Source of the DNA: Candidatus Phyllobacterium onerii
GTDB lineage: Bacteria; Pseudomonadota; Alphaproteobacteria; Rhizobiales; Rhizobiaceae
Length of the DNA stretch: 64,000 nucleotides
Direction of reading: 5' to 3'
NCBI RefSeq assembly: GCF_028331445.1
Contig: NZ_JAQMHX010000007.1
Location: 1 to 64,000 of the forward strand
Shown: positions 33,934 to 42,992 of the stretch, in pieces
Numbering within the stretch: position 1 is the stretch's first letter
Layout: every line of letters begins with the position of its first letter
Made by a program: the position numbers and the translations under genes
Notes under the pieces: generated by a model
What the model saw: only the letters and a program-made list of their open reading frames with translations
Databases searched by the model: none
What the model was told of the DNA's origin: nothing

Positions 33934-34672
33934 GCCAGAAAACACCGACCGTATCAAGAAATGCCACCGCGGCACGGTCAAAAAAACCATACTTCGATAC
34001 GCCGGCCAGTCTTGGCCGGTCCTCGACGTCGACCTCGATTACTGGCAGCCCGGCCCTTCGCGACAAAGCCGGAATAAACCGATGCATGTTGTCGAAATAG
34101 GGCAGACTTTGCGCTACTACAGCCGGAAGAATCTTGAAACCGCAGCCCGCATCCCGGCAATCATCCTTCAGCAGCCGTTTACGCACGAAATTGGCGGATC
34201 TTGAAGTTAACAGTTTGACGATACCATCGTTACGCCGTTTCCTTACACCCGCGAAAAGCGCTGGAGATGCGCGCTCAAGGCGAGGCCACAATCGCGCAAT
34301 ATCCATCGGGTCATTCTGGCCATCGCCATCCAGCGTCGCAATCCACCGGCCTTGGGCCGCCCGAAAGCCGCTGATCAAGGCGCGTGATTTGCCAGTGCGT
34401 TTTTTGTGGCGCAGCACACGGGTGTGGTCGCCGGCGGCTGCGGCTTCCTCCGCCGATCCATCAGCGGACCCATCATCGACCACAATGATCTCATAGGATG
34501 GGCCGGATAAGAGCGCTGTATTGATTTCCCTCACCAGGTTTCCGATGTTGCCGGACTCGTTGTAACATGGGATTACGATCGTCAAATCGGTCATATTGAG
34601 AACCATTGGTGAAGGGGATGCCACATCCGGATGCCCAAGATCACTGAGTGATTTTGCAGATGCAGCCATCAC
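33875..34672 (-). CDS. GT2 glycosyltransferase, polyprenyl/dolichyl-phosphate sugar transferase-like
   Basis: The protein has 265 residues. The GT-A fold is marked by TIVIPCYNESGN, VVDDGSADGS and LDGDGQNDP. It is of the dolichol-phosphate mannosyltransferase type and lacks long C-terminal membrane helices. It probably transfers a sugar from a nucleotide donor to undecaprenyl phosphate on the cytoplasmic face. The start is uncertain: GTG 34672 (AGGTG nearby), ATG 34669, or internal Met codons nearer the TIVIP motif. Together with the convergent ArnT-like gene it suggests an envelope-sugar modification pair. Confidence 0.8.
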   Translation of the reverse strand: MMAASAKSLSDLGHPDVASPSPMVLNMTDLTIVIPCYNESGNIGNLVREINTALLSGPSYEIIVVDDGSADGSAEEAAAAGDHTRVLRHKKRTGKSRALISGFRAAQGRWIATLDGDGQNDPMDIARLWPRLERASPALFAGVRKRRNDGIVKLLTSRSANFVRKRLLKDDCRDAGCGFKILPAVVAQSLPYFDNMHRFIPALSRRAGLPVIEVDVEDRPRLAGVSKYGFFDRAAVAFLDTVGVFWLIRRYSDPASVTEMNNAGS

Positions 34673-34893
34673 CTAAATATAGACATGTTGGAGCGAATTC
34701 CATCCCCCTGGACGGTATCCGCGTCAAGAAGCATCGACCAAAGTTCAATGCGGTGATCGGAGCGCCGCAATTCCGCCACGTCAATCAATGCTAAATCATC
34801 AGACTTTCGACGTGGCTGGTTTATGGTTAATACTTCATTAATCGAAGTCTCCCTAAAGTCGGGATCAAACCATCTCTCTAGTCCGGTCCGGCA

Positions 34894-36264
34894 ATGAAAT
34901 TTGAGGCACTAAAGGCAACACTGAAAGGCAAACGCACATTCTCACATGTCGTTTTCCTGATGATAGCCTTGGCCGGCATGTCAGCCTTTCCATCGTTCGT
35001 TCAAGCGCAAGAACCGAGCTTGCAACCGGCTCCGGAACCTTTGGATACAAAGCGCGCACAAACTGCCAAGGAACTTGAAGACCTGACCGGGCAGATATCG
35101 ATGTCCTCGGAACGTGTCACGGCGCTGGACAATGAAATCGCGTCGCTGAAAAAGGATCAAACCACGATAACCGCCGCACTCATCCAGTCGGCCAAGACCG
35201 AGAAAAAGTTGAGTGAAGATATCACCGGCTTTAGCGACAAGCTCGCCGGTCTGCGTGAGCGAGAAGACAGTATAAAGGCGTCGCTGAAATCCCGGCGTGG
35301 AGCGCTCGCCGAAGTGCTTGCGGCCTTGCAGCGCATGGGCCTCAACCCACCGCCGGCAATTCTCGTTCGTCCTGATGATGCCCTCGCATCCGTGCGAAGC
35401 GCGGTTCTTCTCGGCGCTGTTGTTCCCGAAATGCGTCAGCAAACCGAAACCCTGATCGCAGATCTCAAGGATCTGACCCGCGTCAAGACCTCGATTGCCG
35501 AGGAACGGAGCCGCCTGACCGCTGCACTTTCAGGGCAGGCGGAGGAGAAGGCTCGGCTCGACCTGCTGCTTGCCGAGAAGCAAAAAATGCAGACCACCTC
35601 TGAAGAAACGCGCCTCGCTGAGCAACAGCGCGCCGAGGACCTCGCCAAGCGAGCCACGTCGCTGCGCGATCTGATTGCCTCCATGGAAAAGGATATGCAG
35701 GAGGTCAAGAAGGCCGCCGATGCTGCAAGCGCGCAGGAGCAACAGAAGATGGCCGCAAGCCAGCAACGTGCCGATGATTTCGCGTCCAACCAGAGCCGTC
35801 TTTCGGCACAGGTTAATTTTGCGTCGCTGAAAGGCCATCTTTCCATGCCAGCAGCAGGTAAGCTTGTGAAGCATTTCGGCGACGATGATGGCGTAGGCGG
35901 CACGGTTCAGGGCGATACGCTCACGACTGCCCCTGGCGCCACGATTACTTCACCGGTCGACGCGGTAGTCCTTTATGCGGGCGCATTCAGGTCATACGGT
36001 CAACTCTTGATACTTGACGCGGGCAATGGATATCATGTTGTCTTGGCGGGAATGAATAAAATCAACGTCTCCCAGAACCAGTTTGTGCTGGCTGGAGAAC
36101 CGGTCGGTGTGATGAACAAGCAACTTATCGCGAGTACCGCACCTGTTCCGATGGGAAATGGAGCTCCAATGCTTTACATTGAGTTCCGGAAGGATACAAA
36201 ACCTGTTAATCCCGCTCCCTGGTGGGCGGAAAGGCTTGCTGGAAGGACCGCAAATGATACGTAG
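34894..36264 (+). CDS. EnvC-like murein hydrolase activator (M23 domain)
   Basis: The protein has 456 residues. A signal peptide (about 1-39, cleavage near VQAQ) is followed by a long coiled coil (about 50-130 and 185-310) and a C-terminal LytM/M23 domain (about 330-456). The domain has GKLVKHFGDDDG, DAVVLYAGAFRSYGQLLILDAGNGYHVVLAGM and YIEFRKDTKPVNPAPW. Some zinc ligands of active M23 enzymes are missing, as in EnvC, which activates amidases at the septum. It overlaps ctpA by 11 bp, a conserved arrangement in Hyphomicrobiales. Confidence 0.88.
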   Translation: MKFEALKATLKGKRTFSHVVFLMIALAGMSAFPSFVQAQEPSLQPAPEPLDTKRAQTAKELEDLTGQISMSSERVTALDNEIASLKKDQTTITAALIQSAKTEKKLSEDITGFSDKLAGLREREDSIKASLKSRRGALAEVLAALQRMGLNPPPAILVRPDDALASVRSAVLLGAVVPEMRQQTETLIADLKDLTRVKTSIAEERSRLTAALSGQAEEKARLDLLLAEKQKMQTTSEETRLAEQQRAEDLAKRATSLRDLIASMEKDMQEVKKAADAASAQEQQKMAASQQRADDFASNQSRLSAQVNFASLKGHLSMPAAGKLVKHFGDDDGVGGTVQGDTLTTAPGATITSPVDAVVLYAGAFRSYGQLLILDAGNGYHVVLAGMNKINVSQNQFVLAGEPVGVMNKQLIASTAPVPMGNGAPMLYIEFRKDTKPVNPAPWWAERLAGRTANDT

Positions 36265-37579
36265 GCTAACGCTTCTCATGGCCGGAGCCCTGTTGGGTGC
36301 GACGGCAATGGTCGTTGTGCAGGGAGCTCTGCCCACAACCGCTGCAGAAGCTGCGGGCACCGATACCTATAAACAGCTATCAATTTTTGGTGATATATTC
36401 GAGCGCGTCCGCGCCCAATATGTTACGCCACCCGACGACAAAAAGCTGGTCGAGAGCGCCATCAACGGCATGCTGACTTCGCTCGACCCACACTCATCCT
36501 ACATGAATGCCGAACAGGCGCAGGACATGCGAGTTCAGACCAAGGGTGAGTTCGGCGGCCTCGGTATCGAAGTCACCATGGAAAACGAACTTGTGAAGGT
36601 TATCGCTCCGATCGAAGACACGCCGGCCTCGAAGGCTGGCGTTTTGGCGGGCGACTATATTTCGCAAATCGATGGCACGGAGGTGCGTGGCATGACGCTG
36701 ACCGATGCCGTCGACAAGATGCGCGGCGAGGTGAACACGCCCATCGAACTGACGCTCATTCGTCAGGGTGCCGACAAGCCGATCAAGCTCACCATTGTCC
36801 GCGATGTGGTCAAGGTCAAAGCTGTCCGCTCACGGGTTGATAACGATGTTGGTTATGTCCGCGTCATTTCTTTCACCGAACAGACCTTCGAGGACCTGCA
36901 GAAGGCAATCAAGGATATCCAGAGCAAGGTTCCGGACGACAAGCTCAAGGGCTTTGTGCTCGATCTGCGCTTGAATCCCGGTGGTCTGCTGGATCAGGCC
37001 GTCGCCGTCTCCGATGCTTTCCTCGACAAGGGCGAGGTTGTCTCGACACGTGGCCGCGATCCGCAGGATATCACCCGGTTTGACGCAAGGCCCGGCGATC
37101 TGACCAACGGCAAGCCGCTGATCGTCCTGATCAACGGCGGCTCGGCCAGTGCTTCGGAAATCGTCGCCGGTGCGTTGCAGGACCATCGCCGCGGAACGAT
37201 CCTCGGAACGCGCTCGTTCGGCAAAGGTTCGGTACAGACAATCATACCGCTCGGTGAAAGCGGCGCATTGCGTCTGACGACGGCGCTTTACTACACACCT
37301 GCTGGAAAATCCATCCAGGGCAAGGGTATTGTCCCGGACATCGCTGTCGACCAGCCGCTTCCCGCCGACCTTCAGGGCAAGGCAGAGCCAATGAGTGAAT
37401 CCAGCCTGAAGGGTCACATCAAAGGCGTGCAAGAAGATGCTGAGGGTTCCGGATCGATCGCCTATGTGCCGCCAGATCCGAAAGACGACCTCCAGCTCAT
37501 CCAGGCGCTGAAGCTTCTGCGCGGCGAACAGGCCAATGCAGCCTTTCCGGCCGATCCCAAGAAGGGCGTGCCTAACTGA
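36254..37579 (+). CDS. ctpA: CtpA, C-terminal processing peptidase (S41)
   Basis: The protein has 441 residues. A signal or anchor segment (residues 1-35) is followed by a PDZ domain (about 90-170: GGLGIEVTMENELVKVIAP) and the S41 protease domain. The catalytic Ser is in GGSASASEIVAGALQDH, and the Lys follows in GTRSFGKGSVQT. It cleaves periplasmic proteins, often those that handle peptidoglycan, which fits its coupling to the envC-like gene. ATG 36254 with GGAAGGA (36241-36247) is a better start than the longer frame from 36158. Confidence 0.93.
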   Translation: MIRRLTLLMAGALLGATAMVVVQGALPTTAAEAAGTDTYKQLSIFGDIFERVRAQYVTPPDDKKLVESAINGMLTSLDPHSSYMNAEQAQDMRVQTKGEFGGLGIEVTMENELVKVIAPIEDTPASKAGVLAGDYISQIDGTEVRGMTLTDAVDKMRGEVNTPIELTLIRQGADKPIKLTIVRDVVKVKAVRSRVDNDVGYVRVISFTEQTFEDLQKAIKDIQSKVPDDKLKGFVLDLRLNPGGLLDQAVAVSDAFLDKGEVVSTRGRDPQDITRFDARPGDLTNGKPLIVLINGGSASASEIVAGALQDHRRGTILGTRSFGKGSVQTIIPLGESGALRLTTALYYTPAGKSIQGKGIVPDIAVDQPLPADLQGKAEPMSESSLKGHIKGVQEDAEGSGSIAYVPPDPKDDLQLIQALKLLRGEQANAAFPADPKKGVPN

Positions 37580-37587
37580 CATGAAAA

Positions 37588-37621
37588 TGGGGACCGGACT
37601 TCTCTGCTATAGTCTGGTCCC
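37588..37621 (+). terminator. Large inverted repeat after ctpA, possible terminator or attenuator
   Basis: GGGGACCGGACT (37588-37599) pairs with AGTCTGGTCCCC (37610-37621), a 12-bp stem with one G-T wobble and a 10-nt loop. CATTTTCC follows at some distance and is not a clean T-run. It could end ctpA transcripts or partly attenuate the next gene. Confidence 0.45.
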
Positions 37622-37678
37622 CATGGTTCATTTTCCCAACCATGTTTCCTTCCCTGATATCTGCTGCGGCCAAAACGC

Positions 37679-38815
37679 GTGAACTCCGATCTCGACCGGC
37701 CGCTGGGACAAAACGGCAAACGGCCAGACCCAAAATCTGACAAGACACCCGCCATCCGCTGGCTATTGCCATCGGCTGCGATTGTCTGTGTCCTTGGTCT
37801 TGCCTCGCTCGTCACTTATACCAGCCATCAAGGCTTCCGCAGGCCAGTCCCTGAACCGCCAAAGCCGCAGATTGCGGAAACCCCGACCGCTATCCCGCCA
37901 CCAGTTCCAGCACATGACAATAAAAGCCAGCCAGGCAACATCGTCACAGCGCCTGAAGGCGGCCCCAAGGTAATCGTTGTTGGCGATCCTACGCGGCGCG
38001 CCCAGGACCCCCGCACTGCCCATATCCCCGAACCCGATATGCTGGAGCAAAGCCCGCAGGGGCCATTGCCCATAATTGCGCCCGATGGCCGTCGCCCGCT
38101 TGATATCTATGCTCGGCCATGGTCAGGCGCGCGCGGTGCTCGCGTCGCCATTGTCATCGGGGGATTGGGCCTGTCGCAAACCGGGTCGCAACAGGCAATC
38201 CAGACGCTGCCTCCCGAAGTGACACTGGCCTTCTCGCCGGAAGGCAACAGCCTCCTCCGCTGGATGCAGGCAGCACGTCAGGATGGCCATGAAGTCCTGA
38301 TGCAGATCCCGCTCGAACCCTATGACTATCCGCGAGTCAACCCGGGACGCAACACATTGACCGTGGATGCATCGCCCGCGGGAACTTTGGAAAACCTGCA
38401 CCGAACAATGGGCCGTATCACTAACTACACAGGCGTCATGAACTATATGGGTGCCCGCTTCACCGCTGAACCCGAGGCAATGACCACTTTTATCCAGGAT
38501 ATCGCCAAGCGTGGTCTGCTCTACCTGGACGATGGCACATCGGCGCGCAGCAAGGCCGATAGCGTTGCCGCGCAACAGGGCGCGCCTTTCGCCGCAGCCG
38601 ACCTGTTGATTGACGCTTCGCAGGATCGCGGCGCGATTCTGAAGAAGCTTGATGAACTGGAGCGCATTGCCCGTGCCAAGGGTACCGCCATCGCCACTGG
38701 CTCCGCCTTCGACGTGACAGTGGAGGCGGTCACATCATGGGCCAATGAGGCTAAGGCGCGCGGCATAGAGATCGTTCCTGTCTCCGCCCTTGTCCGCGAT
38801 CCGCAAAAAGGTTAG
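37679..38815 (+). CDS. Divergent polysaccharide deacetylase (YibQ-like)
   Basis: The protein has 378 residues. One N-terminal membrane helix lies at about 27-45, then a long proline-rich stretch (about 50-140), then the deacetylase-like TIM-barrel domain (VAIVIGGLGLSQTGSQQ, LPPEVTLAFSPEG, LYLDDGTSARS). Family members are periplasmic and linked to the envelope genes envC-ctpA; the enzymatic activity is unproven in most. The start is GTG 37679; no ATG fits. It is followed closely by rppH. Confidence 0.87.
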   Translation: MNSDLDRPLGQNGKRPDPKSDKTPAIRWLLPSAAIVCVLGLASLVTYTSHQGFRRPVPEPPKPQIAETPTAIPPPVPAHDNKSQPGNIVTAPEGGPKVIVVGDPTRRAQDPRTAHIPEPDMLEQSPQGPLPIIAPDGRRPLDIYARPWSGARGARVAIVIGGLGLSQTGSQQAIQTLPPEVTLAFSPEGNSLLRWMQAARQDGHEVLMQIPLEPYDYPRVNPGRNTLTVDASPAGTLENLHRTMGRITNYTGVMNYMGARFTAEPEAMTTFIQDIAKRGLLYLDDGTSARSKADSVAAQQGAPFAAADLLIDASQDRGAILKKLDELERIARAKGTAIATGSAFDVTVEAVTSWANEAKARGIEIVPVSALVRDPQKG

Positions 38816-38841
38816 CAACCCGGTGACCCGGAGTATTTTGC

Positions 38842-39366
38842 ATGAGCAAGAACAAGAAACCTGTCGATCCCGAATCCCTGCCCTACCGGCCATGCGTTGG
38901 TATCATGGTGCTCAACCGGCAAGGTCTGGTCTGGGCCGGGCACCGCATTGTCACTGCCAATGACGAAATGGATGGTGCAACGCAGCTCTGGCAAATGCCG
39001 CAAGGCGGCATCGATCCGGGAGAGGACCCCGAACCGGCAGCCTTGCGCGAACTCTACGAGGAGACAGGTATGAAATCCGTATCGCTCCTCGCCGAAGCAC
39101 CCAATTGGATCAACTACGATTTGCCTCCTCATCTTGTTGGCGTTGCCCTGAAAGGCAAGTATCGCGGCCAGACGCAAAAATGGTTCGCCTATCGCTTCGA
39201 GGGCAACGAAACCGAAATTGCGATCAATCCTCCTCCCGGCGGTCACACGGCCGAATTCGATGAATGGGCTTGGAAGCCTCTGACCCAATTGCCCGACCTC
39301 ATCGTTCCCTTCAAGCGCAAGGTCTATGAAGAAGTGGTCGCAGCGTTCAGGCATTTAGTGGACTAA
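38842..39366 (+). CDS. rppH: RNA pyrophosphohydrolase (Nudix)
   Basis: The protein has 174 residues. The Nudix box begins [10 protein letters not shown] at about residue 55 and continues [11 protein letters not shown], matching G-x5-E-x7-REU-x-EE-x-GU. The family-specific [22 protein letters not shown]-terminus is split by a strand turn. RppH removes pyrophosphate from the 5' triphosphate of mRNA and starts RNase E-dependent decay. It is 26 bp after the deacetylase gene, probably in the same operon. Confidence 0.92.
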   Translation: MSKNKKPVDPESLPYRPCVGIMVLNRQGLVWAGHRIVTANDEMDGATQLWQMPQGGIDPGEDPEPAALRELYEETGMKSVSLLAEAPNWINYDLPPHLVGVALKGKYRGQTQKWFAYRFEGNETEIAINPPPGGHTAEFDEWAWKPLTQLPDLIVPFKRKVYEEVVAAFRHLVD

Positions 39367-39397
39367 ATTTAATCTCGTACCTGCCGGATCTTACCGA

Positions 39398-40258
39398 TTA
39401 GCGCGTATTCTTTTTACTCGTTGTGTGCCCGACCAACGCCTCGAGCATTGTGTTCCAGTCCTTGGGATGCAGTTCATGACCGCCTCCGTCAACCTCGACC
39501 AACTTCGACCCCGGAACGATCTTGATGAATTCGCGACCATGCTCGATAGGAAAGATGGGATCAGACGTGCCGTGGATAACAAGCAGCGGTGCTTGAAGGC
39601 GAGGGAGTTTACCCTTCCATTGATCTCCGCTGGAAAGCACGAAATGGTTGGTTGCGCTTTCAAAACGTTGCGCCCGGTCGTAATCCGTTTCGATGAAGTC
39701 TCGCGCATGTTGCTCGTCGAACGGGCGTCTCGTACTGGAAATCGCGCGGACGTCAGCAAACATGAACTCGACGACCTGCATGCGATCTGACCAATCGAGA
39801 TCGGCGTAGCTGGCGGAATGCTCTGTGTAGGCGGTAGTCATTCCTGGCAGATGAGCGGTATCAACGCCGACAGGTGACGTGCTTATCAGTGTCAGCGTTC
39901 GCGATCGCTCCGGATATTTCAATGCCACAAGTTGTGCGATCATGCCGCCCATGGACATCCCAACAATATGCGCCGACGAAATACCGTAGCCATCGAGCAC
40001 ACGAATTGCATCATCGGCCATGTCGTCGAAGGTGTATTCAGGTTTGCCAACCGGATAGTTTGTCGAAAGCCCCGTATCACGATTGTCGTAGCGGATTACG
40101 TAGCGGCCATTGTCTGCAAGACGCTGGCAGAACTCTTTCGGCCACCACAGCATCGAGGCCATGGCGCCCATGATCAGCAGGATTGCCGGATCATTCGGAT
40201 TACCGAACGCTTCGCTGGCCAGCTCGACTCCGCCTGTCTTGACTAGTTTCGTTTGCAT
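39398..40258 (-). CDS. Alpha/beta hydrolase
   Basis: The protein has 286 residues. The fold is typical: LLIMGAMASMLWWP oxyanion segment, nucleophile elbow GMSMGG (Ser), acid Asp in HGTSDPIFP and a late His in GGGHELHPKDW. The substrate is unknown; members include esterases and haloperoxidase-like enzymes. AAGGTGA before ATG 40258 decides the start. It lies 38 bp downstream of the FGGY kinase and may be the last gene of the sugar operon, or separate. Confidence 0.85.
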   Translation of the reverse strand: MQTKLVKTGGVELASEAFGNPNDPAILLIMGAMASMLWWPKEFCQRLADNGRYVIRYDNRDTGLSTNYPVGKPEYTFDDMADDAIRVLDGYGISSAHIVGMSMGGMIAQLVALKYPERSRTLTLISTSPVGVDTAHLPGMTTAYTEHSASYADLDWSDRMQVVEFMFADVRAISSTRRPFDEQHARDFIETDYDRAQRFESATNHFVLSSGDQWKGKLPRLQAPLLVIHGTSDPIFPIEHGREFIKIVPGSKLVEVDGGGHELHPKDWNTMLEALVGHTTSKKNTR

Positions 40259-40295
40259 GCCGTCACCTTGCCTCTCCGCATTCACCCGGTAAACG

Positions 40296-41798
40296 TCACT
40301 GGGGCAAGCGGTCCAAGTCGTCGTAAAGCGCTTGACTGTGTTTATAAAGTTTCTCAAAGAATACCTGCATCGGCGCGTACGTTTCCGACCAACGCGGGTC
40401 CGGCATTATTTCATCGACATAGGAAACATGGTCGTCCACGGCCGCTACCAAATTGGCAAAGCGCCCGGTCGCGGTTGCAGCCATGATTGCGCAGCCGACA
40501 GTGCCGCATTCAGCTTCAGCGGGCACCAGAATCGGTATGTTGTAGACGCTGGCCTTGATCCTCATCCAGAGCTTCGTCTTCGCGCCGCCACCCGAAGCGA
40601 TTATCCGTTCAAGGGGTACTCCGGAAATGGCATCGAGAACATTGATGTGACGCTTCACCGCGAAGGCAACACCTTCAAGAATTGCACGGTGCATGTGCGC
40701 AAGGCCATGCGATGCGCCTATCCCGAAATATTGCGCACGCGCATTGCGATATTCGCCAAGCCGTTCGCCTGCAAGATACGGCATGAAGAACAGCCTTTCC
40801 GATCCTGGCGGGGCTTCTTCAGCCTTTCCGACAATATCGGAATATGACAGCTGCTTTTCGTGAAAGGCCCGGCGCGCCCACCGCATCGCGTCTCCGCCCG
40901 ATTCCAGCAGCATGAAGGCGCCCCAATTGCCTTCCACCGTTCCGACATTGCAGACGGCTGCGTCAAGCAGCGGCTGTTCCGCGACGGCAGTTATGATCGC
41001 GGAAGTACCCATGACTTCCGATCCGACGCTCGGACGGCATACGCCCGATCCAAGGAGCGCAGCCGGATAGTCCCCCGCCCCGACAAGGACCGGCGTCCCC
41101 TCGCGCAACCCGGTTTCGATCGCTGCTTTCGCCGTAACGTGACCAAGAATCTCTACCGGAGTTCGCAATGGTGCCAGCTTGGCCCTGTCGAGGCCGAGAA
41201 GCTCGATCATCGTTTCCGACCATTCCCTGGTCCTCGGATCCATGAGGAAGCTCGCACCGCCATCGGTGCGATCCATGGCGATCTCTCCGGTCAGCCGCAG
41301 ATTGATATAGTCCTTTGGCATAAGGACTGCCGCTGTCCGTTGGTAGGCATCAGGGTCATTGTCGCGCAACCACTGCAGCTTGAAACCCGGCCAGGCGGGC
41401 GTCGCCGGATTGGCAGAGTCAGCGAGATAGCTTTCTGGCCGATGCAACTTTTCGAAAGCCGCGACGTAGCCGACTGTGCGTTTGTCGTTCCACAGCGGCA
41501 CGGTATCGCGTACCAGTTTGCCGGCATCGTCCACGAGCACGGTACCGTGCATCTGGCCACAAGCAGCAATGGCATCGATATTGGAGCGCGCCTGTGGAAC
41601 CTTGTCGAGCACCTCACGGATTGTCGCGACAACGCCCTGCCACCAATCGTCGGGCCGCTGCTCCGACCAGCCGAATTGCGGCACGATCTGCTCGTGTTCC
41701 CGCGCGGCGATCACAAGGATCTTGCCCTTGGAATCCACCAGCGCGCTTCGCACGCTTCCCGTGCCTACATCGATTGCAAGCGTGAGCTTACCTGCCAA
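40296..41798 (-). CDS. FGGY family carbohydrate kinase
   Basis: The protein has 500 residues. LAIDVGTGSVRSALVD begins the phosphate-binding loop, GQMHG follows, and the catalytic Asp is in VLVGAGDYPAALLG. ASGGGAKTKLW marks the adenosine site. FGGY kinases phosphorylate sugars or polyols; this one is xylulokinase-like in length but the substrate cannot be read. It overlaps the upstream ABC ATPase gene by 11 bp, so transport and phosphorylation are coupled. It belongs to the operon that starts at 46391. Confidence 0.9.
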   Translation of the reverse strand: MAGKLTLAIDVGTGSVRSALVDSKGKILVIAAREHEQIVPQFGWSEQRPDDWWQGVVATIREVLDKVPQARSNIDAIAACGQMHGTVLVDDAGKLVRDTVPLWNDKRTVGYVAAFEKLHRPESYLADSANPATPAWPGFKLQWLRDNDPDAYQRTAAVLMPKDYINLRLTGEIAMDRTDGGASFLMDPRTREWSETMIELLGLDRAKLAPLRTPVEILGHVTAKAAIETGLREGTPVLVGAGDYPAALLGSGVCRPSVGSEVMGTSAIITAVAEQPLLDAAVCNVGTVEGNWGAFMLLESGGDAMRWARRAFHEKQLSYSDIVGKAEEAPPGSERLFFMPYLAGERLGEYRNARAQYFGIGASHGLAHMHRAILEGVAFAVKRHINVLDAISGVPLERIIASGGGAKTKLWMRIKASVYNIPILVPAEAECGTVGCAIMAATATGRFANLVAAVDDHVSYVDEIMPDPRWSETYAPMQVFFEKLYKHSQALYDDLDRLPQ

Positions 41799-42879
41799 GT
41801 GCTTCGCCTGTACTCTTCAAGAACAGATGCATCCTTTCGACATCGATCGGAATGTTGACGATGTCATCGGGACGGATCGGCGAGCCCGCGGCAACCTGTG
41901 CCGTGAATGGCGCAGTTCCTGTCTTGCCAATGGCAAGCGTGTGTGGTCCGAGCGGCTCGATATCCGCCACCTTCAGCGGCACCGTTGGAAACGATCCCGT
42001 CGCAATCATGGTGTGTTCAGGCCGGATGCCGAGCACGACCTCTTCGCCGGCCGCGCTCGTCAGCGCTTGCGTTCGCTTAGCCGGTATTGGCACCCTCACA
42101 TCATTTCCCGCCCGAAAGCTGAGACCGCCGTTATCCCGCTCTAGCCGGCCTTCGATGAAGTTCATGCTCGGAGCCCCGATGAAAGCGGCGACGAACAGAT
42201 TCTTCGGCGACTCATAAAGTGTGATCGGGTCCGCCGCCTGTTCGATACGTCCCTGGTTCATCACAACCACGCGATCAGCCATCGTCATCGCCTCTACCTG
42301 ATCGTGAGTCACATAGACGATGGTGGTTTTCAGGCGGCGGTGCAGAAGCTTGATCTCGGTTCGCATTTCAATACGCAGCTTGGCATCGAGATTGGAAAGA
42401 GGCTCGTCGAACAGGAAAACTTCCGGCTGGCGCACAATGGCGCGGCCAATGGCGACGCGCTGGCGTTGTCCACCCGAGAGCGCGCTCGGTTTGCGTTGCA
42501 GATAAGCGCCGAGGTTGAGAATGCGCGCCGCATTTGCGACCGAGGTTTCAATATCGGCCTTGGATGTGCCGCGCACTTTCATGCCATAGCCAATATTCTC
42601 GGCGACCGTCATGTGGGGGTAAAGCGCATAGTTCTGGAACACCATCGAACAGTTGCGCAAACCAGGGCGGAGATTGGTGACATCGCGGTCACCAATGCGG
42701 ATTTCTCCGGACGTCGCCTGCTCCAGGCCGGCGATCATGCGCAGGGTTGTCGTCTTCCCGCAACCGGAAGGCCCGACAAGCACAACGAATTCCTTATCAG
42801 CGATCACCAGATCGAGTGGTGGAATAACCTCGACCTTGCCGAACGATTTGGTGACCTGTTGCAAACGCACTAGGGACAT
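41788..42879 (-). CDS. Sugar ABC importer ATPase, UgpC/MalK type
   Basis: The protein has 363 residues. Walker A is GPSGCGKTTT, the signature [14 protein letters not shown], Walker B VFLFDEPLSNLD, and a C-terminal TOBE domain spans about 240-363. This is the CUT1 family ATPase that energises uptake of oligosaccharides, polyols or sugar phosphates. I chose ATG 42879 because conservation starts at MSLVRLQQV. It follows the binding-protein gene after a 113-bp gap holding a strong hairpin, which probably limits its expression relative to the binding protein. Confidence 0.93.
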   Translation of the reverse strand: MSLVRLQQVTKSFGKVEVIPPLDLVIADKEFVVLVGPSGCGKTTTLRMIAGLEQATSGEIRIGDRDVTNLRPGLRNCSMVFQNYALYPHMTVAENIGYGMKVRGTSKADIETSVANAARILNLGAYLQRKPSALSGGQRQRVAIGRAIVRQPEVFLFDEPLSNLDAKLRIEMRTEIKLLHRRLKTTIVYVTHDQVEAMTMADRVVVMNQGRIEQAADPITLYESPKNLFVAAFIGAPSMNFIEGRLERDNGGLSFRAGNDVRVPIPAKRTQALTSAAGEEVVLGIRPEHTMIATGSFPTVPLKVADIEPLGPHTLAIGKTGTAPFTAQVAAGSPIRPDDIVNIPIDVERMHLFLKSTGEALGR

Positions 42880-42949
42880 GCTGTGCCTTTTCATACGAAC
42901 TCCGTCGCGCTGTTACAGCGGCGACGGACGCTTCATTTCCCGTCTCGAA

Positions 42950-42982
42950 CTATCCCGCCCGCACTTGCGGCGGGCGGGATAG
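42950..42982 (-). other. 13-bp perfect hairpin between binding-protein and ATPase genes
   Basis: CTATCCCGCCCGC (42950-42962) and its exact reverse complement (42970-42982) enclose a 7-nt loop just after the binding-protein stop codon. No T-run follows on the minus strand, so it is less likely a full terminator. Such hairpins typically protect the upstream binding-protein mRNA from 3' decay and raise its level over the downstream genes. Confidence 0.7.
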
Positions 42983-42992
42983 TGACTTGTCA

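Noticed and set aside
40860-41858. A 332-codon plus-strand frame opposite the FGGY kinase
   Set aside because: The kinase on the minus strand has full family motifs; the plus frame has none and starts without a ribosome site.
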